This document shows, piece by piece, positions 11,859 through 25,291 of a stretch of DNA of 64,000 nt; positions within the stretch are counted from its first letter, which is position 1; each line of letters opens with the position of its first letter. A program made the translations under genes and the position numbers. A model generated the notes under the pieces. That model was not told where the DNA came from. It worked only from the letters and a program-made list of their open reading frames with translations, and made no database searches. The stretch is from Lycorma delicatula. Taxonomy: Eukaryota; Arthropoda; Insecta; Hemiptera; Fulgoridae. The stretch lies in contig NC_134455.1 of the NCBI RefSeq assembly GCF_047948215.1, positions 320,656,147 through 320,720,146 of the forward strand, written 5' to 3'.

Positions 11859-14184
11859 ATATATAATTTTTTTGTATTGTTTTAATGATATAAAAATAAT
11901 AATTATTAAATGTTATATCATTAAAACAATTATTTTTTGTAATAATTATCTTTTGTAATATTTTAAATGTTAGTGGTATAATTATTTATATTTACACTCT
12001 TAAAAATTAAGGTTTTTAATAATTGTGGGTATTTTTCCTTTTAATTTTGCAGAGTGTTATATGAATACGTTTATAAAAACATTTATTATTCGGGAAAAAA
12101 TATTTGCAATTAATATTTATACAAATAAGCATGACAGAGAATCTCATCTGACGTTATGAAAATCATTCTATTTGTAACTAGTTAAATATAAATATATAGT
12201 ATCCATGGAAATAAATTTTAAATTAGTATAGTATCCATGGATATAAATTATTAATTTGTATTGTTTAACATTTAAATAAATTTTAGCAATCATCATTCTT
12301 TTAAAGTAATATCTACCAGGTTGTTTTAGTGGTACCCAAATTCTCTGATTTTAAATTCAAGTGTTCCAGCATTCAAGCCGAGTACTCCTTCTATTAAAAT
12401 ACAAACTAAATATTGCTGTTGGTTTTGTTTTGTTTTGTTAGGATGACACACAGTTAGGATATCCTATAGATATGATTAGATGAACATTATCCACTAACAT
12501 ACAAATAACATCACATGTTTTAGTGTTTTGATGGAAATAAATTTTAAATTAGTATAGTATCCATGGATATAAATTATTAATTTGTATTGTTTAACATTTA
12601 AATAAATTTTAGCAATCATCATTCTTTTAAAGTAATATCCACCAGGTTGTTTTAGTGGTACCCAAATTCTCTGATTTTAAATTCAAGTGTTCCAGCATTC
12701 AAGCCGAGTACTCCTTCTATTAAAATACAAACTAAATATTGCTGTTGGTTTTGTTTTGTTTTGTTAGGATGACACACAGTTAGGATATCCTATAGATATG
12801 ATTAGATGAACATTATCCACTAACATACAAATAACATCACATGTTTTAGTGTTTTGGGCAATTTATAATTATTTATTTCTTTGTAGAATATCAAGGTTGT
12901 CGTTTAATATTAATACACTTGAAAGTATGGTGACTGAAATTGCGTTCATTTTATATTTGTGAGCATGTGCGCACATGTGTTAAAAGTACCAACAGTTATT
13001 GAAAGATTACAATGATATTATAAACTGTAGTGTACAATTCTCATAATTGTGTCATTACTTCTGCTCAAAAACACAAAAGTTACTGTAATAAAAATATAAC
13101 TGTTTTTCAAAAAAAGGATTGTTACATATAAAACAGTAAGACACTAGGTCAAAAACTCTTATAATTTAGAACTCATTTTAAAAAAAATACTTGTTAAATA
13201 TATTTGACAGATTGTACACAATGTTTCAGGGTTCCATAAGAGAAGCAAAAAATAACATTACAAAAATCTTACCCAACTGATTTCATTAATAATGTAAACA
13301 TATTTATTTTTATAAATAATTTTAATGTAAAAATCAAATAATTTATGTAATATTTTTTTTTATTATATTATTTTAATATTGAAAAAATTATAGGTATAAA
13401 CTACTTTAATTAATCTGTCAGGAAATCAGTTGTTAATATTTTTGTTTATTTCAAGAGATTTTAGAAACATCTAATCTGTCATCAAATTTTAGAGGGTTTG
13501 CCGAAAATAGAGTGTGATAATTACTATTTTTTATTGTTTTAAAGATATTTAAAAAATTATGTCTAAATTACCTGGATTTTGGAAAGTGAATTACTATTTA
13601 ATAAGATTTATATTAAAAAAGATAACATCTAATCTTATTTAACACATATTAAATAAAACTAAAGGAATATAAATATATAGTTTCCATAGAAATAAATTTT
13701 TATTTCTAATATAAATTTGTATTGTTGTTTGTAATTTTAAATAAATTTGAACAATTATCATTTTTTAACATTCTAGAATATCCACCTGGTTGGTATAGTG
13801 GTGAAAGTGTCTTTCCAAATCAGCTGATTTACAAGTCGACAGTTACAGGGTTCATCCACTAATAAGAGAAGTTTTAAGGTTGGGTTTCAATTAAGTGCAG
13901 TTAATATCATCCTCTTTCATCGACATAAGCAATACTTCAATGGATTGCTGATAGTGGAATCAAATTTTTATTGTGTTGTAATATAAAGAAACAGATTGGT
14001 ACTGGTCTATTAGTTTTATGTTTGCTTCTAGTATGATAGCATTACCTCTTTTTGGGTATGAAAATCGCTGTAAAATTCATGCTATATATAAAGAAATGAT
14101 AAAAGTTAAATTAATTGATATTTATTTAAGCTATTGTATTAATCAATTTTAACAAGAATAATAAAAAAACCTAGTTTTTTTTAA
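11859..14184 (+). repeat. Satellite unit U6, internally rearranged
   Basis: At 12531 the unit jumps back to a point already passed at 12205, giving a 326-bp direct tandem duplication that includes SINE relic A. Further on, about 11 bp are lost near 13612, and about 364 bp are lost at about 13952, where GATTGCTGA joins to TAGTGGAATC (shared CTGA at the join). The net length is 2326 bp. Confidence 0.93.
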
Positions 14185-16559
14185 ATGTATAATTTTTTTG
14201 TATTGTTTTAATGATATAAAAATAATAATTATTAAATGTTATATCATTAAAACAATTATTGTTTGTAATAATTATCTTTTGTAATATTTTAAATGTTAGT
14301 GGTATAATTATTTATATTTACACTCTTAAAAATTAAGGTTTTTAATAATTGTGGGTATTTTTCCTTTTAATTTTGCAGAGTGTTATATGAATACGTTTAT
14401 AAAAACATTTATTATTCGGGAAAAAATATTTGCAATTAATATTTATACAAATAAGCATGACAGAGAATCTCATCTGACGTTATGAAAATCATTTTATTTG
14501 TAACTAGTTAAATATAAATATATAGTATCCATGGAAATAAATTTTAAATTAGTATAGTATCCATGGATATAAATTATTAATTTGTATTGTTTAACATTTA
14601 AATAAATTTTAGCAATCATCATTCTTTTAAAGTAATATCCACCAGGTTGTTTTAGTGGTACCCAAATTCTCTGATTTTAAATTCAAGTGTTCCAGCATTC
14701 AAGCCGAGTACTCCTTCTATTAAAATACAAACTAAATATTGCTGTTGGTTTTGTTTTGTTTTGTTAGGATGACACACAGTTAGGATATCCTATAGATATG
14801 ATTAGATGAACATTATCCACTAACATACAAATAACATCACATGTTTTAGTGTTTTGGGCAATTTATAATTATTTATTTCTTTGTAGAATATCAAGGTTGT
14901 CGTTTAATATTAATACACTTGAAAGTATGGTGACTGAAATTGCGTTCATTTTATATTTGTGAGCATGTGCGCACATGTGTTAAAAGTACCAACAGTTATT
15001 GAAAGATTACAATGATAATATAAACTGTAGTGTACAATTCTCATAATTGTGTCATTACTTCTGCTCAAAAACACAAAAGTTACTGTAATAAAAATATAAC
15101 TGTTTTTCAAAAAAAGGATTGTTACATATAAAACAGTAAGACACTAGGTCAAAAACTCTTATAATTTAGAACTCATTTTAAAAAAAATACTTGTTAAATA
15201 TATTTGACAGATTGTACACAATGTTTCAGGGTTCCATAAGAGAAGCAAAAAATAACATTACAAAAATCTTACCCAACTGATTTCATTAATAATGTAGACA
15301 TATTTATTTTTATAAATAATTTTAATGTAAAAATCAAATAATTTATGTAATATTTTTTTTTATTATATTATAATTATTGAAAAAATTATAGGTATAAACT
15401 ACTTTAATTAATCTGTCAGGAAATCAGTTGTTAATATTTTTGTTTATTTCAAGAGATTTTAGAAACATCTAATCTGTCATCAAATTTTAGAGGGTTTGCC
15501 GAAAATAGAGTGTGATAATTACTATTTTTTATTGTTTTAAAGATATTTAAAAAATTATGTCTAAATTACCTGGATTTTGGAAAGTGAATTACTATTTAAT
15601 AAGATTTATAAAAATTAGCATTAAAAAAGATAACATCTAATCTTATTTAACACATATTAAATAAAACTAAAGGAATATAAATATATAGTTTCCATAGAAA
15701 TAAATTTTTATTTCTAATATAAATTTGTATTGTTGTTTGTAATTTTAAATAAATTTGAACAATTATCATTTTTTAACATTCTAGAATATCCACCTGGTTG
15801 GTATAGTGGTGAAAGTGTCTTTCCAAATCAGCTGATTTACAAGTCGACAGTTACAGGGTTCATCCACTAATAAGAGAAGTTTTAAGGTTGGGTTTCAATT
15901 AAGTGCAGTTAATATCATCCTCTTTCATCGACATAAGCAATACTTCAATGGATTGCTGAAGGCAGAACAGGTAAAAGTGAGAAAAAAACATTCCAGAATA
16001 TAGTTATTGAAATTTTAAGTGTCTATAAAATAAACTGTTCAAGTTTTTCAAGATATCAATTAAAACTATGATTTATAATTTCCATGCAGTTAATAAAGAA
16101 TTCATATATTTTTTATGGAAAAGGGTTCCTTTGAATTTTATGATTTGTTTTTCCTAATCTGTTTAGTAAATGGTTTCTGCCTTATTATGCAGCTTACTCT
16201 GAAAATTTATTAGCAAATAAGACCACTCGAGGGTCAACTATGATTAATCTTGTGATTACCCTAGAAGAACAGTTGTAGCAATCCTCCCGGTCAAAGCAAT
16301 GTTTGTCAATAGAGTTCATGATCTGATAGTGGAATCAAATTTTTATTGTGTTGTAATATAAAGAAACAGATTGGTACTGGTCTATTAGTTTTATGTTTGC
16401 TTCTAGTATGATAGCATTACCTCTTTTTGGGTATGAAAATCGCTGTAAAATTCATGCTATATATAAAGAAATGATAAAAGTTAAATTAATTGATATTTAT
16501 TTAAGCTATTGTATTAATCAATTTTAACAAGAATAATAAAAAAACCTAGTTTTTTTTAA
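14185..16559 (+). repeat. Satellite unit U7
   Basis: 2375 bp. Shares AATGTAGACATAT and GATAATATAAACTG with U8, indicating recent common origin with its right neighbour. Confidence 0.95.
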
Positions 16560-18933
16560 ATGTATAATTTTTTTGTATTGTTTTAATGATATAAAAATAA
16601 TAATTATTAAATGTTATATCATTAAAACAATTATTGTTTGTAATAATTATCTTTTGTAATATTTTAAATGTTAGTGGTATAATTATTTATATTTACACTC
16701 TTAAAAATTAAGGTTTTTAATAATTGTGGGTATTTTTCCTTTTAATTTTGCAGAGTGTTATATGAATACGTTTATAAAAACATTTATTATTCGGGAAAAA
16801 ATATTTGCAATTAATATTTATACAAATAAGCATGACAGAGAATCTCATCTGACGTTATGAAAATCATTTTATTTGTAACTAGTTAAATATAAATATATAG
16901 TATCCATGGAAATAAATTTTAAATTAGTATAGTATCCATGGATATAAATTATTAATTTGTATTGTTTAACATTTAAATAAATTTTAGCAATCATCATTCT
17001 TTTAAAGTAATATCCACCAGGTTGTTTTAGTGGTACCCAAATTCTCTGATTTTAAATTCAAGTGTTCCAGCATTCAAGCCGAGTACTCCTTCTATTAAAA
17101 TACAAACTAAATATTGCTGTTGGTTTTGTTTTGTTTTGTTAGGATGACACACAGTTAGGATATCCTATAGATATGATTAGATGAACATTATCCACTAACA
17201 TACAAATAACATCACATGTTTTAGTGTTTTGGGCAATTTATAATTATTTATTTCTTTGTAGAATATCAAGGTTGTCGTTTAATATTAATACACTTGAAAG
17301 TATGGTGACTGAAATTGCGTTCATTTTATATTTGTGAGCATGTGCGCACATGTGTTAAAAGTACCAACAGTTATTGAAAGATTACAATGATAATATAAAC
17401 TGTAGTGTACAATTCTCATAATTGTGTCATTACTTCTGCTCAAAAACACAAAAGTTACTGTAATAAAAATATAACTGTTTTTCAAAAAAAGGATTGTTAC
17501 ATATAAAACAGTAAGACACTAGGTCAAAAACTCTTATAATTTAGAACTCATTTTAAAAAAAATACTTGTTAAATATATTTGACAGATTGTACACAATGTT
17601 TCAGGGTTCCATAAGAGAAGCAAAAAATAACATTACAAAAATCTTACCCAACTGATTTCATTAATAATGTAGACATATTTATTTTTATAAATAATTTTAA
17701 TGTAAAAATCAAATAATTTATGTAATATTTTTTTTTATTATATTATAATTATTGAAAAAATTATAGGTATAAACTACTTTAATTAATCTGTCAGGAAATC
17801 AGTTGTTAATATTTTTGTTTATTTCAAGAGATTTTAGAAACATCTAATCTGTCATCAAATTTTAGAGGGTTTGCCGAAAATAGAGTGTGATAATTACTAT
17901 TTTTTATTGTTTTAAAGATATTTAAAAAATTATGTCTAAATTACCTGGATTTTGGAAAGTGAATTACTATTTAATAAGATTTATAAAAATTAGCATTAAA
18001 AAAGATAACATCTAATCTTATTTAACACATATTAAATAAAACTAAAGGAATATAAATATATAGTTTCCATAGAAATAAATTTTTATTTCTAATATAAATT
18101 TGTATTGTTGTTTGTAATTTTAAATAAATTTGAACAATTATCATTTTTTAACATTCTAGAATATCCACCTGGTTGGTATAGTGGTGAAAGTGTCTTTCCA
18201 AATCAGCTGATTTACAAGTCGACAGTTACAGGGTTCATCCACTAATAAGAGAAGTTTTAAGGTTGGGTTTCAATTAAGTGCAGTTAATATCATCCTCTTT
18301 CATCGACATAAGCAATACTTCAATGGATTGCTGAAGGCAGAACAGGTAAAAGTGAGAAAAAAACATTCCAGAATATAGTTATTGAAATTTTAAGTGTCTA
18401 TAAAATAAACTGTTCAAGTTTTTCAAGATATCAATTAACACTATGATTTATAATTTCCATGCAGTTAATAAAGAATTCATATATTTTTTATGGAAAAGGG
18501 TTCCTTTGAATTTTATGATTTGTTTTTCCTAATCAGTTTAGTAAATGGTTTCTGCCTTATTATGCAGCTTACTCTGAAAATGTATTAGCACATATGACCA
18601 CTCGAGGGTCAACTATGATTAATCTTGTGATTACCCTAGAAGAACAGTTGTGGCAATCCTCCCGGTCAAAGCAATGTTTGTCAATAGAGTTCATGATCTG
18701 ATAGTGGAATCAAATTTTTATTGTGTTGTAATATAAAGAAACAGATTGGTACTGGTCTATTGGTTTTATGTTTGCTTCTAGTATGATAGCATTACCTTTT
18801 TTTGTGTATGAAAATCGCTGTAAAATTCATGCTATATATAAAGAAATGATAAAAGTTAAATTATTTGATATTTATTTAAGCTATTGTATTAATCAATTTT
18901 AACAAGAATAATAAAAAAACCTAGTTTTTTTTA
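16560..18933 (+). repeat. Satellite unit U8
   Basis: 2374 bp. The body matches U7, while the last 0.5 kb (TTAACACTATG, AATCAGTTTAG, TTAGCACATATGACC) matches the tail of U9. The unit is thus a mosaic whose switch lies inside the unit, not at my chosen unit boundary. Confidence 0.94.
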
Positions 18934-21311
18934 ATGTATAATTTTTTTGAATTGTTTTAATGATATAAAAATAATAATTATTAAATGTTATATCATTAAA
19001 ACAATTATTGTTTGTAATAATTATCTTTTGTAATATTTTAAACGTTAGTGGTATAATTATTTATTTTTACAATGTTAAAAATTAAGGTTTTTAATAATTG
19101 TGGGTATTTTTCCTTTTAATTTTGCAGAGTGTTATATGAATACGTTTATAAAAACATTTATTATTCGGGAAAAAATATTTGCAATTAATATTTATACAAA
19201 TAAGCATGACAGAGAATCTCATCTGACGTTATGAAAATCATTTTATTTGTAACTAGTTAAATATAAATATATAGTATCCATGGAAATAAATTTTAAATTA
19301 GTATAGTATCCATGGATATAAATTATTAATTTGTTTTGTTTAACATTTAAATAAATTTTAGCAATCATCATTCTTTTAAAGTAATATCCACCAGGTTGTT
19401 TTAGTGGTACCCAAATTCTCTGATTTTAAACTCAAGTGTTCCAGCATTCAAGCCGAGTACTCCTTCTATTAAAATACAAACTAAATATTGCTGTTGGTTT
19501 TGTTTTGTTTTGTTAGGATGACACACAGTTAGGATATCCTATAGATATGATTAGATGAACATTATCCACTAACATACAAATAACATCACATGTTTTAGTG
19601 TTTAGGGCAATTTATAATTATTTATCTCTTTGTAGAATATCAAGGTTGTCGTTTAATATTAATACACTTGAAAGTATGGTGACTGAAATTGCGTTCATTT
19701 TATATTTGTGAGCATGTGCTTACATGTGTTAAAAGTACCAACAGTTATTGAAAGATTACAATGATATTATAAACTGTAGTGTACAATTCTCATAATTGTG
19801 TCATTACTTCTGCTCAAAAACACAACAGTTACTGTAATAAAAATATAACTGTTTTTCAAAAAAAGGATTGTTACATATAAAACAGTAAGACACTAGGTCA
19901 AAAACTCTTATAATTTAGAACTCACTTTAAAAAAAAATACTTGTTAAATATATTTGACAGATTGTACACAATGTTTCAGGGTTCCATAAGAGAAGCAAAA
20001 AATAACATTACAAAAATCTTACCCAACTGATTTCATTAATAATGTAATTAACATATTTATTTTTATAAATAATTTTAATGTAAAAATCAAATAATTTATG
20101 TAATATTTTTTTTTATTATATTATAATTATTGAAAAATTTATAGGTATAAACTACATAAATTAATCTGTCAGGAAATCAGTTGTTAATATTTTTGTTTAT
20201 TTCAAGAGATTTTAGAAACATCTAATCTGTCATCAAATTTTAGAGGGTTTGCCGAAAATAGAGTGTGATAATTACTATTTTTTATTGTTTTAAAGATATT
20301 TAAAAAATTATGTCTAAATTACCTGGATTTTGGAAAGTGAATTACTATTTAATAAGATTTATAAAAATTAGCATTAAAAAAGATAACATCTAATCTTATT
20401 TAACACATATTAAATAAAACTAAAGGAATATAAATATATAGTTTCCATAGAAATAAATTTTTATTTCTAATATAAATTTGTATTGTTGTTTGTAATTTTA
20501 AATAAATTTGAACAATTATCATTTTTTAACATTCTAGAATATCCACCTGGTTGGTATAGTGGTGAAAGTGTCTTTCCAAATCAGCTGATTTACAAGTCGA
20601 CAGTTACAGGGTTCATCCACTAATAAGAGAAGTTTTAAGGTTGGGTTTCAATTAAGTGCAGTTAATATCATCCTCTTTCATCGACATAAGCAATACTTCA
20701 ATGGATTGCTGAAGGCAGAACAGGTAAAAGTGAGAAAAAAACATTCCAGAATATAGTTATTGAAATTTTAAGTGTCTATAAAATAAACTGTTCAAGTTTT
20801 TCAAGATATCAATTAACACTATGATTTATAATTTCCATGCAGTTAATAAAGAATTCATATATTTTTTATGGAAAAGGGTTCCTTTGAATTTTATGATTTG
20901 TTTTTCCTAATCAGTTTAGTAAATGGTTTCTGCCTTATTATGCAGCTTACTCTGAAAATGTATTAGCACATATGACCACTCGAGGGTCAACTATGATTAA
21001 TCTTGTGATTACCCTAGAAGAACAGTTGTGGCAATCCTCCCGGTCAAAGCAATGTTTGTCAATAGAGTTCATGATCTGATAGTGGAATCAAATTTTTATT
21101 GTGTTGTAATATAAAGAAACAGATTGGTACTGGTCTATTGGTTTTATGTTTGCTTCTAGTATGATAGCATTACCTTTTTTTGTGTATGAAAATCGCTGTA
21201 AAATTCATGCTATATATAAAGAAATGATAAAAGTTAAATTATTTGATATTTATTTAAGCTATTGTATTAATCAATTTTAACAAGAATAATAAAAAAACCT
21301 AGTTTTTTTTA
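18934..21311 (+). repeat. Satellite unit U9
   Basis: 2378 bp. Head and body are essentially the same as U10, with private markers ACAACAGTTACTG, TTTAGGGCAATT and GTAATTAACATAT. CATGTGCTTACATG replaces the palindrome. Confidence 0.94.
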
Positions 21312-23688
21312 ATGTATAATTTTTTTGAATTGTTTTAATGATATAAAAATAATAATTATTAAATGTTATATCATTAAAACAATTATTGTTTGTAATAATT
21401 ATCTTTTGTAATATTTTAAACGTTAGTGGTATAATTATTTATTTTTACAATGTTAAAAATTAAGGTTTTTAATAATTGTGGGTATTTTTCCTTTTAATTT
21501 TGCAGAGTGTTATATGAATACGTTTATAAAAACATTTATTATTCGGGAAAAAATATTTGCAATTAATATTTATACAAATAAGCATGACAGAGAATCTCAT
21601 CTGACGTTATGAAAATCATTTTATTTGTAACTAGTTAAATATAAATATATAGTATCCATGGAAATAAATTTTAAATTAGTATAGTATCCATGGATATAAA
21701 TTATTAATTTGTTTTGTTTAACATTTAAATAAATTTTAGCAATCATCATTCTTTTAAAGTAATATCCACCAGGTTGTTTTAGTGGTACCCAAATTCTCTG
21801 ATTTTAAACTCAAGTGTTCCAGCATTCAAGCCGAGTACTCCTTCTATTAAAATACAAACTAAATATTGCTGTTGGTTTTGTTTTGTTTTGTTAGGATGAC
21901 ACACAGTTAGGATATCCTATAGATATGATTAGATGAACATTATCCACTAACATACAAATAACATCACATGTTTTAGTGTTTAGGGCAATTTATAATTATT
22001 TATCTCTTTGTAGAATATCAAGGTTGTCGTTTAATATTAATACACTTGAAAGTATGGTGACTGAAATTGCGTTCATTTTATATTTGTGAGCATGTGCTTA
22101 CATGTGTTAAAAGTACCAACAGTTATTGAAAGATTACAATGATATTATAAACTGTAGTGTACAATTCTCATAATTGTGTCATTACTTCTGCTCAAAAACA
22201 CAACAGTTACTGTAATAAAAATATAACTGTTTTTCAAAAAAAGGATTGTTACATATAAAACAGTAAGACACTAGGTCAAAAACTCTTATAATTTAGAACT
22301 CACTTTAAAAAAAAATACTTGTTAAATATATTTGACAGATTGTACACAATGTTTCAGGGTTCCATAAGAGAAGCAAAAAATAACATTACAAAAATCTTAC
22401 CCAACTGATTTCATTAATAATGTAATTAACATATTTATTTTTATAAATAATTTTAATGTAAAAATCAAATAATTTATGTAATATTTTTTTTTATTATATT
22501 ATAATTATTGAAAAATTTATAGGTATAAACTACATAAATTAATCTGTCAGGAAATCAGTTGTTAATATTTTTGTTTATTTCAAGAGATTTTAGAAACATC
22601 TAATCTGTCATCAAATTTTAGAGGGTTTGCCGAAAATAGAGTGTGATAATTACTATTTTTTATTGTTTTAAAGATATTTAAAAAATTATGTCTAAATTAC
22701 CTGGATTTTGGAAAGTGAATTACTATTTAATAAGATTTATAAAAATTAGCATTAAAAAAGATAACATCTAATCTTATTTAACACATATTAAATAAAACTA
22801 AAGGAATATAAATATATAGTTTCCATAGAAATAAATTTTTATTTCTAATATAAATTTGTATTGTTGTTTGTAATTTTAAATAAATTTGAACAATTATCAT
22901 TTTTTAACATTCTAGAATATCCACCTCGTTGGTATAGTGGTGAAAGTGTCTTTCCAAATCAGCTGATTTACAAGTCGACAGTTACAGGGTTCATCCACTA
23001 ATAAGAGAAGTTTTAAGGTTGGGTTTCAATTAAGCGCAGTTAATATCATCCTCTTTCATCGACATAAGCAATACTTCAATGGATTGCTGAAGGCAGAACA
23101 GGTAAAAGTGAGAAAAACACATTCCAGAATATAGTTATTGAAATTTTAAGTGTCTATAAAATAAACTGTTCAAGTTTTTCAAGACATCAATTAAAACTAT
23201 GATTTATAATTTCCATGCAGTTAATAAAGAATTCATATATTTTTTATGGAAAAGGGTTCCTTTGAATTTTATGATTTGTTTTTCCTAATCTGTTTAGTAA
23301 ATGGTTTCTGCCTTATTATGCAGCTTACTCTGAAAATTTATTAGCAAATAAGACCACTCGAGGGTCAACTATGATTAATCTTGTGATTACCCTAGAAGAA
23401 CAGTTGTAGCAATCCTCCTGGTCAAAGCAATGTTTGTCAATAGAGTTCATGATCTGATAGTGGAATCAAATTTTTATTGTGTTGTAATATAAAGCAACAG
23501 ATTGGTACTGGTCTATTAGTTTTATGTTTGCTTCTAGTATGATAGCATTACCTCTTTTTGGGTATGAAAATCGCTGTAAAATGCATGCTATATATAAAGA
23601 AATGATAAAAGTTAAATTATTTGATATTTATTTAAGCTATTGTATTAATCAATTTTAACAAGAATAATAAAAAAACCTAGTTTTTTTA
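21312..23688 (+). repeat. Satellite unit U10
   Basis: 2377 bp. A near copy of U9 up to about 22930; after that the tail reverts to the U1-like form (AATCTGTTTAG, TTAGCAAATAAGACC). Duplication U9/U10 therefore has breakpoints inside the unit near SINE relic B. Confidence 0.94.
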
Positions 23689-25291
23689 ATGTATAATTTG
23701 TTTGTATTGTTTTAATGATATAAAAATAATAATTATTAAATGTTATATCATTAAAACAATTATTGTTTGTAATAATTATCTTTTGTAATATTTTAAACGT
23801 TAGTGGTATAATTATTTATATTTACACTCTTAAAAATTAAGGTTTTTAATAATTGTGGGTATTTTTCCTTTTAATTTTGCAGAGTGTTATATGAATACGT
23901 TTATAAAAACATTTATTATTTGCAATTAATATTTATACAAATAAGCATGGCAGAGAATCTCATCTGACGTTATGAAAATCATTTTATTTGTAACTAGTTA
24001 AATATAAATATATAGTATCCATGGAAATAAATTTTAAATTAGTATAGTATCCATGGATATAAATTATTAATTTGTATTGTTTAACATTTAAATAAATTTT
24101 AGCAATCATCAGTCTTTTAAAGTAATATCCACCAGGTTGTTTTAGTGGTACCCAAATTCTCTGATTTTAAATTCAAGTGTTCCAGCATTCAAGCCGAGTA
24201 CTCCTTCTATTAAAATACAAACTAAATATTGCTGTTGGTTTTGTTTTGTTTTGTTAGGATGACACACAGTTAGGATATCCTATAGATATGATTAGATGAA
24301 CATTATCCACTAACATACAAATAACATCACATGTTTTAGTGTTTTGGGCGATTTATAGTTATTTATTTCTTTGTAGAATATCAAGGTTGTCGTTTAATAT
24401 TAATACACTTGAAAGTATGGTGACTGAAATTGCGTTCATTTTATATTTGTGAGCATGTGCGCACATGTGTTAAAAGTACCAACAGTTATTGAAAGATTAC
24501 AATGATATTATAAACTGTAGTGTACAATTCTCATAATTGTGTCATTACTTCGGCTCAAAAACACAAAAGGTACTGTAATAAAAATATAACTGTTTTTCAA
24601 AAATAAGAGAAGTTTTAAGGTTGGGTTTCAATTAAGTGCAGTTAATATCATCCTCTTTCATCGACATAAGCAATACTTCAATGGATTGCTGAAGGCAGAA
24701 CAGGTAAAAGTGAGAAAAAAACATTCCAGAATATAGTTATTGAAATTTTAAGTGTCTATAAAATAAACTGTTCAAGTTTTTCAAGATATCAATTAACACT
24801 ATGATTTATAATTTCCATGCAGTTAATAAAGAATTCATATATTTTTTATGGAAAAGGGTTCCTTTGAATTTTATGATTTGTTTTTCCTAATCAGTTTAGT
24901 AAATGGTTTCTGCCTTATTATGCAGCTTACTCTGAAAATGTATTAGCACATATGACCACTCGAGGGTCAACTATGATTAATCTTGTGATTACCCTAGAAG
25001 AACAGTTGTGGCAATCCTCCCGGTCAAAGCAATGTTTGTCAATAGAGTTCATGATCTGATAGTGGAATCAAATTTTTATTGTGTTGTAATATAAAGAAAC
25101 AGATTGGTACTGGTCTATTGGTTTTATGTTTGCTTCTAGTATGATAGCATTACCTTTTTTTGTGTATGAAAATCGCTGTAAAATTCATGCTATATATAAA
25201 GAAATGATAAAAGTTAAATTATTTGATATTTATTTCAACTATTGTATTAATCAATTTTAACAAGAGTAATAAAAAACCTAGTTTTTTTCAA
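23689..25291 (+). repeat. Short satellite unit U11 (about 760-bp deletion)
   Basis: 1603 bp. At about 24600 TTTTTCAAAA passes directly into ATAAGAGAAG, removing the middle of the unit including the second leader and the head of SINE relic B. It also lacks 14 bp around 23920 (CGGGAAAAAATAT missing). U13 has the same large deletion. Confidence 0.95.
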
